Positions 33,800 through 45,527 of a stretch of DNA of 64,000 nt are shown here, in pieces. Source of the stretch: Pyrenochaeta sp. MPI-SDFR-AT-0127 (Eukaryota; Ascomycota; Dothideomycetes; Pleosporales; Cucurbitariaceae); assembly GCA_020747015.1 (NCBI GenBank), contig JAGTJM010000007.1, forward strand, positions 186,001-250,000. Direction: 5' to 3'. A program made the position numbers and the translations under genes. The notes beneath the pieces were generated by a model, which did no database searches, was not told where the DNA came from, and saw only the letters and a program-made list of their open reading frames with translations. The number at the start of each line of letters is the position of its first letter. The first letter of the stretch is position 1.

Positions 33800-35672
33800 T
33801 CTCATGAACATATAGCTGCAGGCCACCCTCCATCTTAAACAGACAATCAACATGATATGCACTTCTATAAACAATTTCTTTGGGCACCCACCAAGGCTTA
33901 CATAATCTCGCGCAGTTTCTGGAACGCCAGCAGCGTCGCCTGTGAACACATTCACCACAGAGTTTACTCTCTTGTTCTCTGCATTCACGGCGCCAATGAG
34001 GGTGTTATTGGAGATATTTTCCAGATGACCACGATAGCGGAACCATGGCCCAGCTGGTGTGATATGATCCGTAGTGCACTTGCCTTCAACCTTAATGAGT
34101 ATCGCTAAGTCTTCGTAGTCTCTCCCATCCCATGCCTTGAACGGTTGTAGGCGCTGTATACGGTCGGAAAAGGGTGATATGTTGACTTGCAATTGGGAAC
34201 GGTCGGCGGGCGGTGCGACGTATCCGGAGTCTACTTCTCGGTACCCGTTCGACGGCAGATCAACTTGAGGGGGTGGATTGAATCTGAAGTCCCCGTTCGG
34301 AATGTCGATAGCATCTTGAGCGGGATTGAAGTCAAGGCTACCAGCGAAGGTTTTTGCGATGACGATCTCTGGAGAAGCAAGGAAAATCTTCGTGGCGGGA
34401 TTGCTATCGAGCCTTCCGGTAAAGTTGCGATTGTATGACGTAACGATGGAGTTGTTTTGCCCCTGTGAGGTGTGTCAGCTTCGCAGTGCACATGATGTAT
34501 GCGTAACATGAACTCGCCACAGAGCACGATAGCTTACGTTTGGAACGTCTTGTCGATTCCACGAACCGCAGCAAGGGCCGCAGGCGTTAGCGAGCAGCGT
34601 TGTCCCGGCCTGTGAGAATACTTCGAGAACCCTAGCTTGCTCCAAAGTGGCATATGTTGCTTCACTTCCCGGAGACAAATATAGCGGTGCTTGAGGTTTC
34701 AAACCTGCTTCCATCGCTTGCTTAGCTAGATCCGCCGTGCGGCTAATGTCTTCAAACGATGAATTAGTGCAAGACCCAATTAAACCAGCACTAATTTGTT
34801 TGTCCCAGTTGCTTTCAGTTACAACATCTTTGAACCGGGTGAGTGGTGTAGCGAAATCAGGCGTTGACGGTCCGTTGATGTAAGGCTCCAGCGTGGAAAG
34901 GTCGATGTTGATGATCTGGTCGTATTCAGCACCCTGATCCGCGCTCAGTAAGTTCTGCCAAGAACTTGATGCTTTCCGAATGTCTGAACGACCTGTAGCA
35001 TCAAGGTATTTACCCATGGCGTCGGTATAAGGAAACATAGATGTTGTGGCTCCAGTCTCGGCTCCCATGTTGCAAATAGTTGCTTTCAAGTCAGCGTTAT
35101 TGTTCTTGCGAATATATGCAGTGGCAAATACATACCCATACCCGTACATGATAAAGTTTGAACTCCGTCATCCAAATATTCTTGACGGCGCCAGTGGCAC
35201 CCTTGACAGTCAATTCGCCTGTGAGTTTCAAGATTACATCTACTTTGGTTAGTCTCGGCCTCCAAAGCAATCCTTAGGATGCATATTTCACCTTTTGGAG
35301 ATGCCCAATTTGACAGCTTTCCTGTCAGATTCACCCCAATAACTTTCGGTGTCTTCAACTCCCAAGCCAAGCCCGACATGACATCCACAGCATATGCGCC
35401 TCCGACTCCAATCGCCGCCATGCCTATGCCTCCAGCGTTCGGTGTATGGGAATCAGTTCCGATCATCAATCCTCCTGGATATGCGTAATTCTCCAGCACA
35501 ATTTGATGAATGATGCCGGCACCTGGTTTCCAAAAGCCGGCACCATATCGCTGGCAAACGCCCTCTAGAAACTCGTACACTTCATCGTTCTCAAACGTAG
35601 CAGCGGCAAGATCTGCGGTACGGCCGTCTTTCGCGACGATGAGATGATCACAGTGAATTGGGGTCAGGAGGC
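33800..35672 (-). pseudogene. Aconitase fragment (mitochondrial type), both ends missing
   Basis: Read from 35672 down. The first recognisable part is PIHCDHLIVAKDGRTADLAA, then YGAGFWKPGAGIIHQIVLEN and the substrate loop IGTDSHTPNAGG. Two of the motifs that hold the [4Fe-4S] cluster are intact: SCTNSSFEDI near 34765 and ACGPCCGSW near 34570. Introns lie at about 35230-35290, 35095-35150 and 34463-34538. A one-base frame break occurs near 35190. Homology ends at VPETARDY near 33900, at an intron donor; the fourth (swivel) domain, with the active-site serine loop, is missing, as are the signal peptide and first 100 or so residues. Normally interconverts citrate and isocitrate. Both ends are abrupt, so this is a moved or deleted piece rather than a slowly decayed gene. 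Confidence 0.85.
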
Positions 35673-36151
35673 CGAGTAATTAGTATAGCCGAGCGAGCTC
35701 TCCAACAATAAACAATCAAGCCATCGATCAAGCTTCAAGCCAAGCCAGCTTCATCTAGGCAATCAAGTCAAACAAGTCAAGCCTAACGACTCCAAATCAA
35801 GCCTCAAGCCAAGCCGACGACGAGGGCTTGATCGGCTTGATTGTTGACATCTCTGCCAACGACCCCGACGGCCCAACGACTCACCTGAACACCAAAACAA
35901 CCCTACAGCTTGAGGCTGTACAGCCTCACACAATAGCTATTGTAGCGATTTTCTCTAGTGGTGATATCTATAACGTTATACGTTAAAGAGACAACCCTAA
36001 ATGTTAGTAGCGGCCTCTCTTTTTTTATTTATCTTTACTTGTGTAAGCTTCTCTCCTATTATACGCCTACAGGCCACTAGAGTAGCTAAAAGAGAGGATA
36101 AAAGCAGGTAAGTTTCAACATAACTTTGCACTACTAACTATTACTTCAAGT
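35673..36151. other. repeat-like DNA, no gene
   Basis: Contains many CAAGCC/CAATCAAGCC words in both orientations (35708-35850) and the palindrome TGAGGCTGTACAGCCTCA at 35911-35928. It looks like the subterminal part of an unidentified mobile element. Confidence 0.4.
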
Positions 36152-37578
36152 TTAAACACACGCGAAACAAGCTCGTTGTGCCTGCTCCATCATAGGAATA
36201 ATATCTTCAGCCTTTAGTAGGCCTACCTCCGAATTCCGACGCTCCAGGTTCTCCAGGATACGGCGCGAATCTTGTCGTGCCCTAACACGAATCTTCTCCA
36301 TATCTACGCCCACCATATGCCCGTCACGCTTCATGATTTTCCCGTCCACCATAACTAAGTCCACATCAGCAGGCGAGGAATGCAGCATCGCAGTTCCGAG
36401 GGGGTGCACTGAGGGCGAAATTCTACGCTTATTGGTGATAATGACTACATCAGCTCTCTTGCCCGGCGTGAGCGTGCCGATCTTATCGCCGAGACCAAGA
36501 GCCTCGGCGCCGTTTCGCGTTCCCCAGATAAGAGCGTCACGAGTGACAAAGCCCATGTTGGTTGAAGGTCGACTAGTGAGATGAATGGCATGGTGATCTT
36601 GACCGCGCTGCGCCTGCAACTGAAGCCGCATCGTAGACAGCATGTCTGTCGGAGCAGTCATAGCGCTGTCGGTGCTAAGGGAAGGCTTCAGGCCATGGGC
36701 GAGTGCCATTCGTAAGGGCGGGTAGCCCATACCCGTCTGGATGTTCGAATCAGTTGCGAAAGCGAGTTTACCCCCGGTCTTAGCGATAAGGCCCATGTCA
36801 TGATCAGTGAGACTCGGGCAGTGGATGTACAGGTGCCCAGGAAGCATGCACCCCATCTCTGCTCGAACGTCTAGATCGCGTGAGACGTCAGAGCCGCGGA
36901 CACAATTAGAATGCGAGCAGCAGAAAACCCCTTGATTATGAGCAAACTCTATCTCATCGCGCAGCCAAGTTATCGGCACTGTACCAGGTTGACTGAGGTG
37001 AAGGCCCACACGAATGAGTTCATCCTGTGAGTACTCCTGAATCAACTTTCTGGCGTGCTCCAGGCGTGCCTCCCAACTAGCTTTCCCCGCTAGGAGGTCG
37101 CCGTATGAGGTCTGATGCATACCGAAAGAATAGAGAGTCCGGATGCCAGACTTCTTGAAGCTTTGTAGTCCCGCCTCCGCGTACCCGGCTGAGGCAAAAG
37201 ACTCAGAAGGCTCATTTATCGTGGTGATTCCGCTTTCGAGAGCCTCGAGAGCACTAACTAGCGCAGATGTTCGCACTTCTTCGATCCCAATCAATGGCAC
37301 CAATGGAAAGTAGGTATTGAAGAGCATAGGCCACACAGTTTCGTCCACGCTGATGCCGCGTGCGAGACTCAAGGTAGCATGGCGATGAGTGTCGACCATG
37401 CCAGGAATCACGACGCCTTCCGTGGCGTCAATAACTTCGGCTCCATCTGCTGGTATGTCCTCTGACCTGCCAACGGCCTTGATGACACCGTCCTCGATAA
37501 GAATGGCACCGTTTTCAAGTTCACCGAGTGAATCGTCGAGGGTAACTACGAGGCCACCAGTAATGAGGTATCTTCCAG

Positions 37579-37582
<4 letters not shown>
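36152..37582 (-). CDS. Amidohydrolase (TrzA/AtzA / SAH-deaminase-like)
   Basis: Intronless ORF on the minus strand, TTA/TAA end at 36152, ATG chosen at 37582 (MPGRYLITGGLVVTLDDSLG), 476 residues. VIPGMVDTHRHATLS carries the HxH metal ligands of the metal-dependent hydrolase superfamily; a further His lies in GLHLSQPG, the fourth ligand region is in CSHSNC/IHCPSL, and the catalytic Asp is in LSTDSAMTAPTDM. The C-terminal GTLTPGKRADVVII returns to the small beta-sandwich. Fungal members act as cytosolic deaminases or dechlorinases on ring nitrogen compounds; the substrate here is unknown. An in-frame upstream ATG at 37690 would add 36 residues with a run of 13 threonines encoded by a GTT/ACA microsatellite; I consider the shorter start more likely. 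Confidence 0.85.

Positions 37583-37622
<40 letters not shown>
37582..37622. repeat. (TTG)13 microsatellite
   Basis: Uninterrupted TTG repeat of about 41 bp directly upstream of the amidohydrolase start; encodes poly-Thr if the upstream ATG is used. Confidence 0.95.
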
Positions 37623-37690
37623 CGAGCGAAGAGGTGGCTGTACGTACGCAAAATGTTAAATGCTAATATTTTGCGAAGTCGGATATCCAC

Positions 37691-38133
37691 AAGAGAGGTA
37701 ATATCATGACTTTCCCCGATTGCGAAGAAGCGATTTATACAAAAGTGACAGCCGATGACATCCGGTCAACACTAGAGTCGTGTTACATAGCCCGGACCGA
37801 AGAGCAGATGAGAAGTTGAGATGAACTTGTAGCGGACAAACATCCAAGGACCGACCAAGGATTCGTGCGTGTTCGTGCGTCTTTGTGGTATTGTACAGGA
37901 TGGGTCGGCCCTTCAGGGATGCGCGGTCGCCTCATGAGATCAAAGCTAGTCCATCGGATCGGAACATACCGTGTCCGTGCACTCAATGCGCGGATTCAGT
38001 CATTGCGCGGGGAACACTATTCCAGCCTAACTAGAAATAACGCTGTAGAGCTACTCACAATAGCTATTATTACAGGATTTTGTAATAGAGTACTAATTAA
38101 TTACTTGCGATTAACTTGTGCTACTTGTATTTA
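37691..38133. other. intergenic, no gene recognised
   Basis: Upstream region of the amidohydrolase up to the MULE boundary. No supported ORF. Confidence 0.5.
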
Positions 38134-41094
38134 CGGCAAATGACCGCCATACCACTGCTTGGCGTAATAATTCCCCATCTACCACTGTTTTGAATACACT
38201 ACCACACATGTGACCTCGGCTCAAATAATGACCCAAATACCACATGTTTCAGACCCAAATGCCACAGTTTCTGGCCCAATAAAATTTAGCGGCTCGCGCC
38301 AACAGTATTTAGTGACCACTCTTTACCAAATAGCTCATAACGCGTCCAACGCGATTGAAAAGTCAACGCATTCTGAACGCAGACAACAAGAGGTTCTCCC
38401 ACTCTGAACCAAAATAAGACAATTAATTACAATGGCAAATTCCCAGAGTTTACCGGATACTTTATTCATTAGACAGACATTCGCTCCAATCGACGAAGCC
38501 AAAGAGTCGGTTCTTCATGTCATAGTAACCCAAAGGCTTTCATTCAAAGTAGCCTCCAGCAACCGGACAAGATTCCACGCCATTTGCCGTTCAAGTGAGG
38601 AAACTGGTTGCAAATTCTTCCTCCGGGTCGCTTATATGAACCGATCTGATCGATTTGAGCTCCAGAAATTAATCCCCCATACCTGCGATCTTACACCCAT
38701 CAAGATTAGAAAACATCGAATTCCACAAAGCTCATTGCCCACCATCACGGGGATATAGTCAAGAGCGACTTTCGAACGAGGCCACATCAGATTCAGACTG
38801 CTGAAAGACTCCAGCACTCAAATCAGATATCGTACAAACAAGCGTGGCGCGCAAAGAAGGAGATCCAAAAGAGTGCCTTCATAGACAAGACGAAGTCCTT
38901 CTAGCTCATCCTTCTGTTCCTTGAAATAATTACAAGTGGCGAGCTGAATACAGATATGGATCTAGATGACGATGGAAACTATGCTACTTCCAGAGCGAAC
39001 GCTGCCATCTCGAGGAATGATGATGGATGTAATAGGCTAAAGCCTAGTTGTATTATTCCTCGGTGGAACCTTCGGAGTCCTAGGAACTTCTAGAAGTTTC
39101 TCGATTATAGAGTCACGAGGAGTTAGGCAGATATAAATGTTGCATTACTCCTGAGATAGCTCTCTTCTTCATTGAATACAATCCTGTTACCAGGCCTCGG
39201 CAACCTTTGCGCAGCCCCTTACAATCACTGCACGCAACATCTTGCCGAGAATGTCGGAAACGAATTTGGAAGGAAGGTTGAGAGGATATTCAGAGCTGCT
39301 TGCCTGGTGGAGAGCAAGGCTAAATTCAAAGCTTTTCTGGACCAGATTGAGTCTCTTTCTGTTCCTGCACGTCACTATCTGGACCAGATCAATACAAAGC
39401 ACTACGCAACATCATATGCACCACTGGTCGATTTCCCACGGTTTGGTCAAACATGTTCTAATATTTCCGAATCGATAAATAGCGCATGGATGGTAGGTGG
39501 ATCTGTTAGAAGCCCGGTATTCCATTCGGACCAAGATCAAGCTATAGGAGGCTCGTGACTTGCCGATTCTCCATTCACTCCATCATATATGGACGCATAT
39601 GATGTCGAAGTTCTACGAAAGACGTCATAATCCCCAGAAAGACGAGAAGTATACCAACTATGCCATGGCATATTCCGGAAAGAGCTCGAAGAGAGTAGCC
39701 AGTACCTTGTGACTCCTCAAGAGCGCGAGAATATGGTAGCTCCGGCATACCGAGCAAATCCAGGGGACCGGAAGACTCGTCTCGTTCAGCTTAAAGCTCC
39801 GAAATGCTCTTGTCTCGCTTTTCAGGATCACAAAATTCCTTGTAGACATGCGATTGCCGTCTGTCGGTTCTTCAATGCTAAACCTGAGAATTATATCGCC
39901 AAGTTCTACGAGATATCTGAGTATCGTGAGCAGTACAAGTACTCTCTGTTACCAGTTTTACTGGACGATCTCGAGCCTGATGGCGTTACAAAGCCACCTC
40001 CTGACGCTCCCTCGCGAGGTCGCCCAGTCCAGAAAAGGATGAAGCGAAGGACGCGAGAGACAGAGGCCCGGAGGCTCGGAAATCTAGCCTCATCAAGCGG
40101 TCGGAAGGAGCAACAGAATGAGACTCGATACCAGTATCAATCAGGCGCAACATATTCCCAACAACGCCCGGATACGTCAAATCGTCCTAGTTAGATTACA
40201 CCTATCCAGCACTATCCCGAACAGGCCATGCCTAATCAAGGGGTATCATCTCGACTTCCTGATCAAACCGTATCCAGCCCATCTTTGGTTTCCCAGCCGT
40301 CAGACTCAAGGGAGCACAGTGCCTTATGGCAACGGATCAGAGCTATACAAGCGAGCCCCACGGAAATCAAGGCAATAAGAGAACGTCACCAGGCCCAGGG
40401 AATTATAGTTGCTTAGCAGGCAGTAAATGGGGACGGAAACAGCGAACACGGTCAAATCCATGTGGCACAGGTATCTAGAACGGAAGCAGAGCATTCCACC
40501 TTGCGGTCCCCATCCGCTGAACCGCCACTATCCCAGCCAATTGTAGACCAGCAGCTGCGGCCAGACGTGGATGAACAGCAAAGCAGCAGCAGCTCTCAAG
40601 CAGATCTAGCCGCTTCACAAGTCACTTAAATTGATTCCACAGTTACGAACAATACCTTTACATTCGAGACATCTAGCTCTGTTCCAAATATCGCTATTAA
40701 TGTCACATCAAGTCCGCCAAGTGGAAACAAAAGACCTATGGCAAGTAGAGATGAAGAGGAGAGTAATGTCCAAAGCGAAGAGCCTCCAGCTCGATCAACA
40801 CGATCAAGAAAAAGAGCTCAAACGGGAGGATCGTGAGCCGATGAATAGAGATTTAGATATATCATAATACAGACTCTGGCCTATCCCTTTTTATGTGAAA
40901 TTGCTGCTTTTGTCTACTACGGAGAGCGTTTTGGTGAGGGGCGCGAAACGTACTAATTAATCGGTGGCATTTGGGTCCGAAACAGTGGCATTCGGGTCAT
41001 TTTTGGAGCCGAGGTCACACGTGTGGTAGTGTATTAAAAACAGTGGTAGATGGGGAATTATTACGCCAAGTAGTGGTAAAGTGGTCTTTTGCCG
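38134..41094 (+). mobile_element. Mutator-like element (MULE), internally deleted
   Basis: Terminal inverted repeats of about 130 bp: left from 38134 (CGGCAAATGACCGCCATACC, then GCTTGGCGTAATAATTCCCC), right ending 41094, whose reverse complement reads CGGCAAAAGACCACTTTACC, then ACTTGGCGTAATAATTCCCC. Both continue through ACCTCGGCTC and CCCAAATGCCAC. No clear 8-10 bp target duplication is visible. The inner sequence encodes a plus-strand MuDR-type transposase remnant. Confidence 0.85.
38432..40194 (+). pseudogene. MULE transposase remnant with SWIM zinc finger
   Basis: The N-terminal part (38432-38758) starts MANSQSLPDTLFIRQTFAPI and is the FAR1/MuDR DNA-binding-like region (CRSSEETGCKFFLRVAY). 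Next recognised is the post-catalytic region at 39172-39558 (NHCTQHLAENVGNEFGRKVE ... YATSYAPLVDFPRFGQTCSN, ISESINSAW). The SWIM zinc finger follows at about 39805-39860, APKCSCLAFQDHKIPCRHAI, with its CxC...CxH ligands. The DDE catalytic core expected between the first two pieces is missing, and only about 400 bp separate them, so this is an internal deletion. Several stops lie between pieces. The tail to 40860 is Gln/Ser-rich and frame-broken. Confidence 0.8.
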
Positions 41095-42299
41095 AATCTC
41101 AAATTGGGGACAAATCTCAAAAACGTGGGGACAGCCTGCCGGTTGTTACGCAGAAAACGGACGATGATTAATCGTTTATAACTAACGTAGACATGCTAAG
41201 CCAGTTGTGGTAGCATAAGCCGCCAAGCCTCGGTTAAAGGTCTGTATTGATCAGCCCGTTCCGCATCGCCTTTGTTTCAGATATCGAGAACGATCAGTAA
41301 TAGGATACAAGGTACTACTTCGGCATAGTGATAGCAAAGAGTTTTTACACGCACATTCCTGGACAAGTCAACAGCAATGAACAAGTCTTCTACATGCGTA
41401 GAGATAACTTACTGCCCAAGAGCCGCTAGCATAAGGGCAGGCCGACGAAGAGCGCGTGCTGCATGTGGCCACTAATAGACGTTGTTGTCAAAAGCTCAAC
41501 CCGTCCGTAGTGACCACTTCGCTAACGGCCCGTTCCGTTACATCATAGTGACTGAGATAATATCCGAGAAAAGAGGCAAAACACGTCTTGTTGATGACGA
41601 GAGTTTTTGCTACCCAGGCCAAACAGTAACGACTGTAAGTCGTCGACATTGTGGCATCGTCTTCCGGCTAGTCTCGATATGGGAACATAGCCCGCCAAGC
41701 ATCGAGACCACTAGATGTCCTTGTTTTGTCCGTCTTGCAAAGCATGTTGTCAAAGGCCAAGCCTCCTTGGTCATCACCTATACAGCCCTGAAATTGTACC
41801 TCGGTAGTGTCAGATTGAGTTCGATGCGCTAGTCGCCTAACGGGCCGGCGTGCTTGAGTTTACATCCGTTCCGACTCGTCTCCTATTTGTCCGACAAAGC
41901 ACCTTAGCTTAGCGGCTCCTATTGCTAGTGACGCAGTAGATCTCAATGTGAGTGGGTCGGGACACTTCGCGGAAAATCGCGGGGTTCTTTTGTTGGCGGC
42001 AGCTGGTAGTCCCCGAGGCGTCCGTTAGGTAAACGCCGACTAGGTGGACTTAAATCCCGACAGAAGCATGATTACTGTCGAAGAATCAGACACCATAGAA
42101 AGATATAACCTTGTGTCTGGCCGTCTCATTTGCAGATGAAAATAAAAGACCGTTTCAAAATCGATACCTTCTGGACGCGCAAAATAGTGGCCGCAAATTG
42201 TTTTTCTTGCGGCTCACACCAAACAGCCCCACTTTGGAAGTCGATCATCGAAGAGGCAAATTAATAGTAGCAGAAGATGAAGTAAGCTCTCCGCCGTTC
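41095..42299. other. intergenic, no gene recognised
   Basis: No supported ORF apart from the upstream extension of the TPR gene. A frame without ATG is open from 42111 to the chosen start. Confidence 0.5.
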
Positions 42300-44087
42300 A
42301 TGTTTGCTTTTCGTGCTGATCAACAAAGGGACCCTCTTGTCTCGGACGGTAAAAATCCGTACTACGACTTAGGCGAATACGGACGTGAAGTCCAGACGAC
42401 ATCTCAAGAAGCGCAAACGTGGTTCAATCGCGGTCTCATATGGTGCTACTCGTTCAACCACGAAGCGGCCACGGAGTGTTTTGAGACGGCGGCTGTACAC
42501 GATCCCAATTGCGCAATGGCTTATTGGGGGATTGCATACGCTGTGGGTCCCAACTACAACAAATCGTGGCGCATGTTCACACCGGACGATCGTCAAAGGT
42601 CCATCCCAAAGATACTCAGTGCCTTAGCGCGGGCGGAGAAAGTCCAGGCCGACGTCCCACCTATGGAAAGGGCACTCATCACGGCACTCACCGCTCGCTT
42701 TCCGCGCAGTGGCGTCGGTAACCCAGGCGATCTATCGCAGTTCGACTATGCGTACGCAGAAGCTATGCGTTCGGTTTACGAAACGTACGGAGAAGACCTT
42801 GACGTGATGACTCTGTTCGCCGATGCTATCATGTGCACTCGCCCGCGTCGGCTCTGGGACCTCAACACCGGAAAGACTACAGGGACGGACATAGACGAGG
42901 CAAGAGTTGCATTGGAGAAGGGTTTAGCGCGCGCCGACGGACGCAACCACCCAGGCCTGTGCCATTTGTATATCCACATGATGGAGATGTCACCCTTCCC
43001 CGAATTGGCATTGACCGCAGCCGACAGTCTGCGACGGGTTGTACCAGATGGGTCACACATGCAACACATGGCGACACACATCGACACCGCATGTGGCGAC
43101 TACCGTCGGTCTGTCGATTCCAACTTCAACGCTATACGTGCGGATGACAAGTACTTCTCGAGCGGCGATGCAGCTTCTCTCATGTATAACGCCTATCGAT
43201 CACACAACATCCACGCTATGGCATATTCTGCAATGATGTCTGGCCGGTCTGCTGATGCTCTCTATGCTGCAAGGCGTTTACCGGAAGTTTTGACTCTAGA
43301 ATTCATGTCTATTCAAACACCACGCATGGTAGACTGGACTGAGTGGCAGTTGGTGACGTTGCCTCACGCACTGATCCGTTTCGGTCAATGGGAAGAGGTT
43401 CTCAAGCTCGAAACGCCGGCAAATACGGATTTACTCTGTGTTTTGACAGCGACAGTACACTATGCACAAGGTATCGCTTTTGCAGTACTTGGTCGGATTG
43501 AGGAGGCTTGCCGCGCAAAAGACGCCTTTGAAAAGGCTTGTCAAGCTGTACCCGACCATCGTATGTACAGTCCTGCTTCTATGGCAGCACCAGTGCTAGC
43601 TGTTGCGTCAGCCATGCTTGAGGGCGAGTTGGAATATCGCAAAGGCAACCACTCTAAGGCGTTCTCCGTCTTGCGCCATGGCATCGATTTGGAGGATAAC
43701 CTTCCCTACGGGGATCCGCCGCTCTGGATGCAACCCCTTCGACACGCTCTGAGTGCTCTTCTTCTCGAACAAGGCCACTCTGAGGAAGCGGAAAAACTCT
43801 ATCTGGAAGATCTGGGGTTCAGTGAGAGCCTTCCTCGTCGAAAGGCACGCATCAACAATGTGTGGGGCTTACATGGCCTCTATGAATGCTTCGTGCGGAA
43901 TGGAAAGCACGAAAAGGCCAGAAGCATCTGCCTTCAGCGTGACATTGCTATGGCTTTCGCTGACGTTCCCATCAAAGCTTCGTGCTTCTGTCGACTTTCA
44001 GCCATGAAAGGTAAGAATGGCTGTCATTCTACTTAGAAATCATTCTGTCATACAGAACGATATCAAATACAGAGTTCGTTTTGCTAG
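42300..44087 (+). CDS. TPR-domain protein
   Basis: ATG at 42300 begins MFAFRADQQRDPLVSDGKNP; the open frame extends upstream to 42111 but has no ATG. The N-terminal TPR-like repeats include TWFNRGLIWCYSFNHEAATE and CFETAAVHDPNCAMAYWGIA, a signature of a bacterial-and-fungal TPR family of unknown role; HPGLCHLYIHMMEMS and HMQHMATHIDTACGDYRRSV match its central helices. Further units run to LHGLYECFVRNGKHEKARSI. One ORF is open to TAG at 44034-44036. A typical 45 bp intron (44011-44055) would instead give a short last exon ending CRLSAMKERYQIQSSFC at 44087; I prefer this because the intron has good ends. About 575-580 residues, cytosolic. It converges on the DUF924 gene. Confidence 0.75.
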
Positions 44088-44209
44088 CATTACTGTGACC
44101 ATAAATCTCTCATGCTTTATCGAATAGCCCGCATTTTCTGAACTCCTCTCTCCAAGACACGCAACAGCATGGAGCGGAACAAAGCAAATTTGCGAGCGTC
44201 TTCGTATAG

Positions 44210-45009
44210 CTACCATCTCTCATTCAAAAACTGCAGCTCCTCCGCAGTAGAAGGCCGTCCTAACGCGTCGTTGCGCTGCGGGAACCGCCCGAAACGACGC
44301 AGTATATCTTTTTTACTCTCACAGATACCGCGCATGGTACCCCGAAATTTTTCGAAGCTATCCTTTCTCCTGAGAAGCACAGCCCGATGATACGCAAAGT
44401 CACCATCCCATCCTTCTACAGCTTTCTCCAGCAGCATTTCGTAATCGTGCCACATTCTATGATGCGCTTTCGTTAGCGATTCCTGTACGTCTATACTCTC
44501 TGAGTGTTCCATTGGCATATATAACCAAAACCTGGGCCAACTGGAAACGAACTTGTCGATCCATCGGGATACCAGATCCAAGTGCCTGGGAAGCAACTTC
44601 GAAAGCCAGTTTGTCAAAGAGGGTGAAGACCATCCTAGCCTGAGCACCTCTGAAACAGTTCCTCGGAAGCTGATCCAAAAGAATGATCAAGCTGACCCAG
44701 TGCAAAGGCGCGGAAGGGCTCGCGGCAGCTAGGATATCCGCACCACTCGGCTGTATCGACTGGATTAGTTCGAGCTGCGCGCCAAACTTGTCACTAACGC
44801 ATTGTAAGCTTGTATTCACGAGCGATAGGTGCGGAATCGCTTGGACCACCTACAGGCATTCTTGACCGTATGCGTGACTTTGTGAAAACCATGGCGTTGC
44901 GTCTTCAATGCCGGGGATGATGACGTGGTCGTCTTCGAGATGACGGAACCAGAAGTTCGAGATATCCTCAAGGTGATAGAGATCATGTTTGGCAGTTGGA
45001 AGTACTCAT
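44210..45009 (-). pseudogene. DUF924 family protein, frame-broken
   Basis: Minus strand. The likely ATG at 45009 (MSTSNCQT) is out of frame with the family start LEDISNFWFRHLEDDHVIIP at about 44965, so one break lies between. An intron from about 44858 to 44793 joins SHAYGQEC to DKFGAQLELIQS. The core WVSLIILLDQLPRNCFRG (44700-44647) is the DUF924 signature; a second break near 44560 moves the frame before WPRFWLYMPMEHSESIDVQE and IYLPFEHSE-type C-terminal motifs; DILRRFGRFPQRNDALGR closes the family near 44255. DUF924 proteins are all-helical and of unknown function. The upstream 200 bp are duplicated at 59047. Confidence 0.75.
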
Positions 45010-45182
45010 AAATATTGTCTTAGGAAGTGAATGATTGATTGGTTCTGATCTGGCGAACACTGTGTTCATATACATGCATGTTCCCAATTAGGCAGCAACC
45101 TGATGACTCATTCTGGTGCATCCACAATCCAGGCGTCCACGTGGGAACCATGTCTCTGACGTGCGAGATTGCCGTGCCAACA
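44974..45182 (+). repeat. duplicated segment, copy 1 (5' end of the DUF924 gene)
   Basis: About 208 bp nearly identical to 59047-59257 in the same orientation (for example GATCATGTTTGGCAGTTGGA, TTCATATACATGCATGTTCC, GCGTCCACGTGGGAACCATG), with roughly eight substitutions and small gaps. It covers the first codons and promoter of the DUF924 gene. Confidence 0.85.
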
Positions 45183-45527
45183 GGTGTGAAGAAAGTTGGA
45201 CACAATAACGCCGTTCGTGCCATTGTGAGAATTTGTCTATTATGTCTCGACATACCATCTCTCACTTTGCGCGAAATTAATCATAGACTTAGAAAGAGTA
45301 CTACGAGCACGATAGCGCTAGCTAGGGTGTTATTAATACTCTTGCTATATTATCAGCCAACCGCGACAGCAATATCTAGGAATCATCGTAATTCGTTTTG
45401 ATAAGTAGAAGACTATACAATTCAATGCCCAGTTTTACGCCATTTCTTAAGTACCGCCCCCGGAACTGTCTATTTCCATGCAGGAGGTTTGCGGATCTTA
45501 CCATCCCACTAACATTGTAAGGATATG

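Noticed and set aside
38134..41094. 8-11 bp target duplication for the MULE
   Set aside because: The flanks (CTTGTATTTA and AATCTCAAAT) do not match.
42111..42299. N-terminal extension of the TPR protein
   Set aside because: The frame is open but has no ATG before 42300; an upstream exon is possible but not shown.
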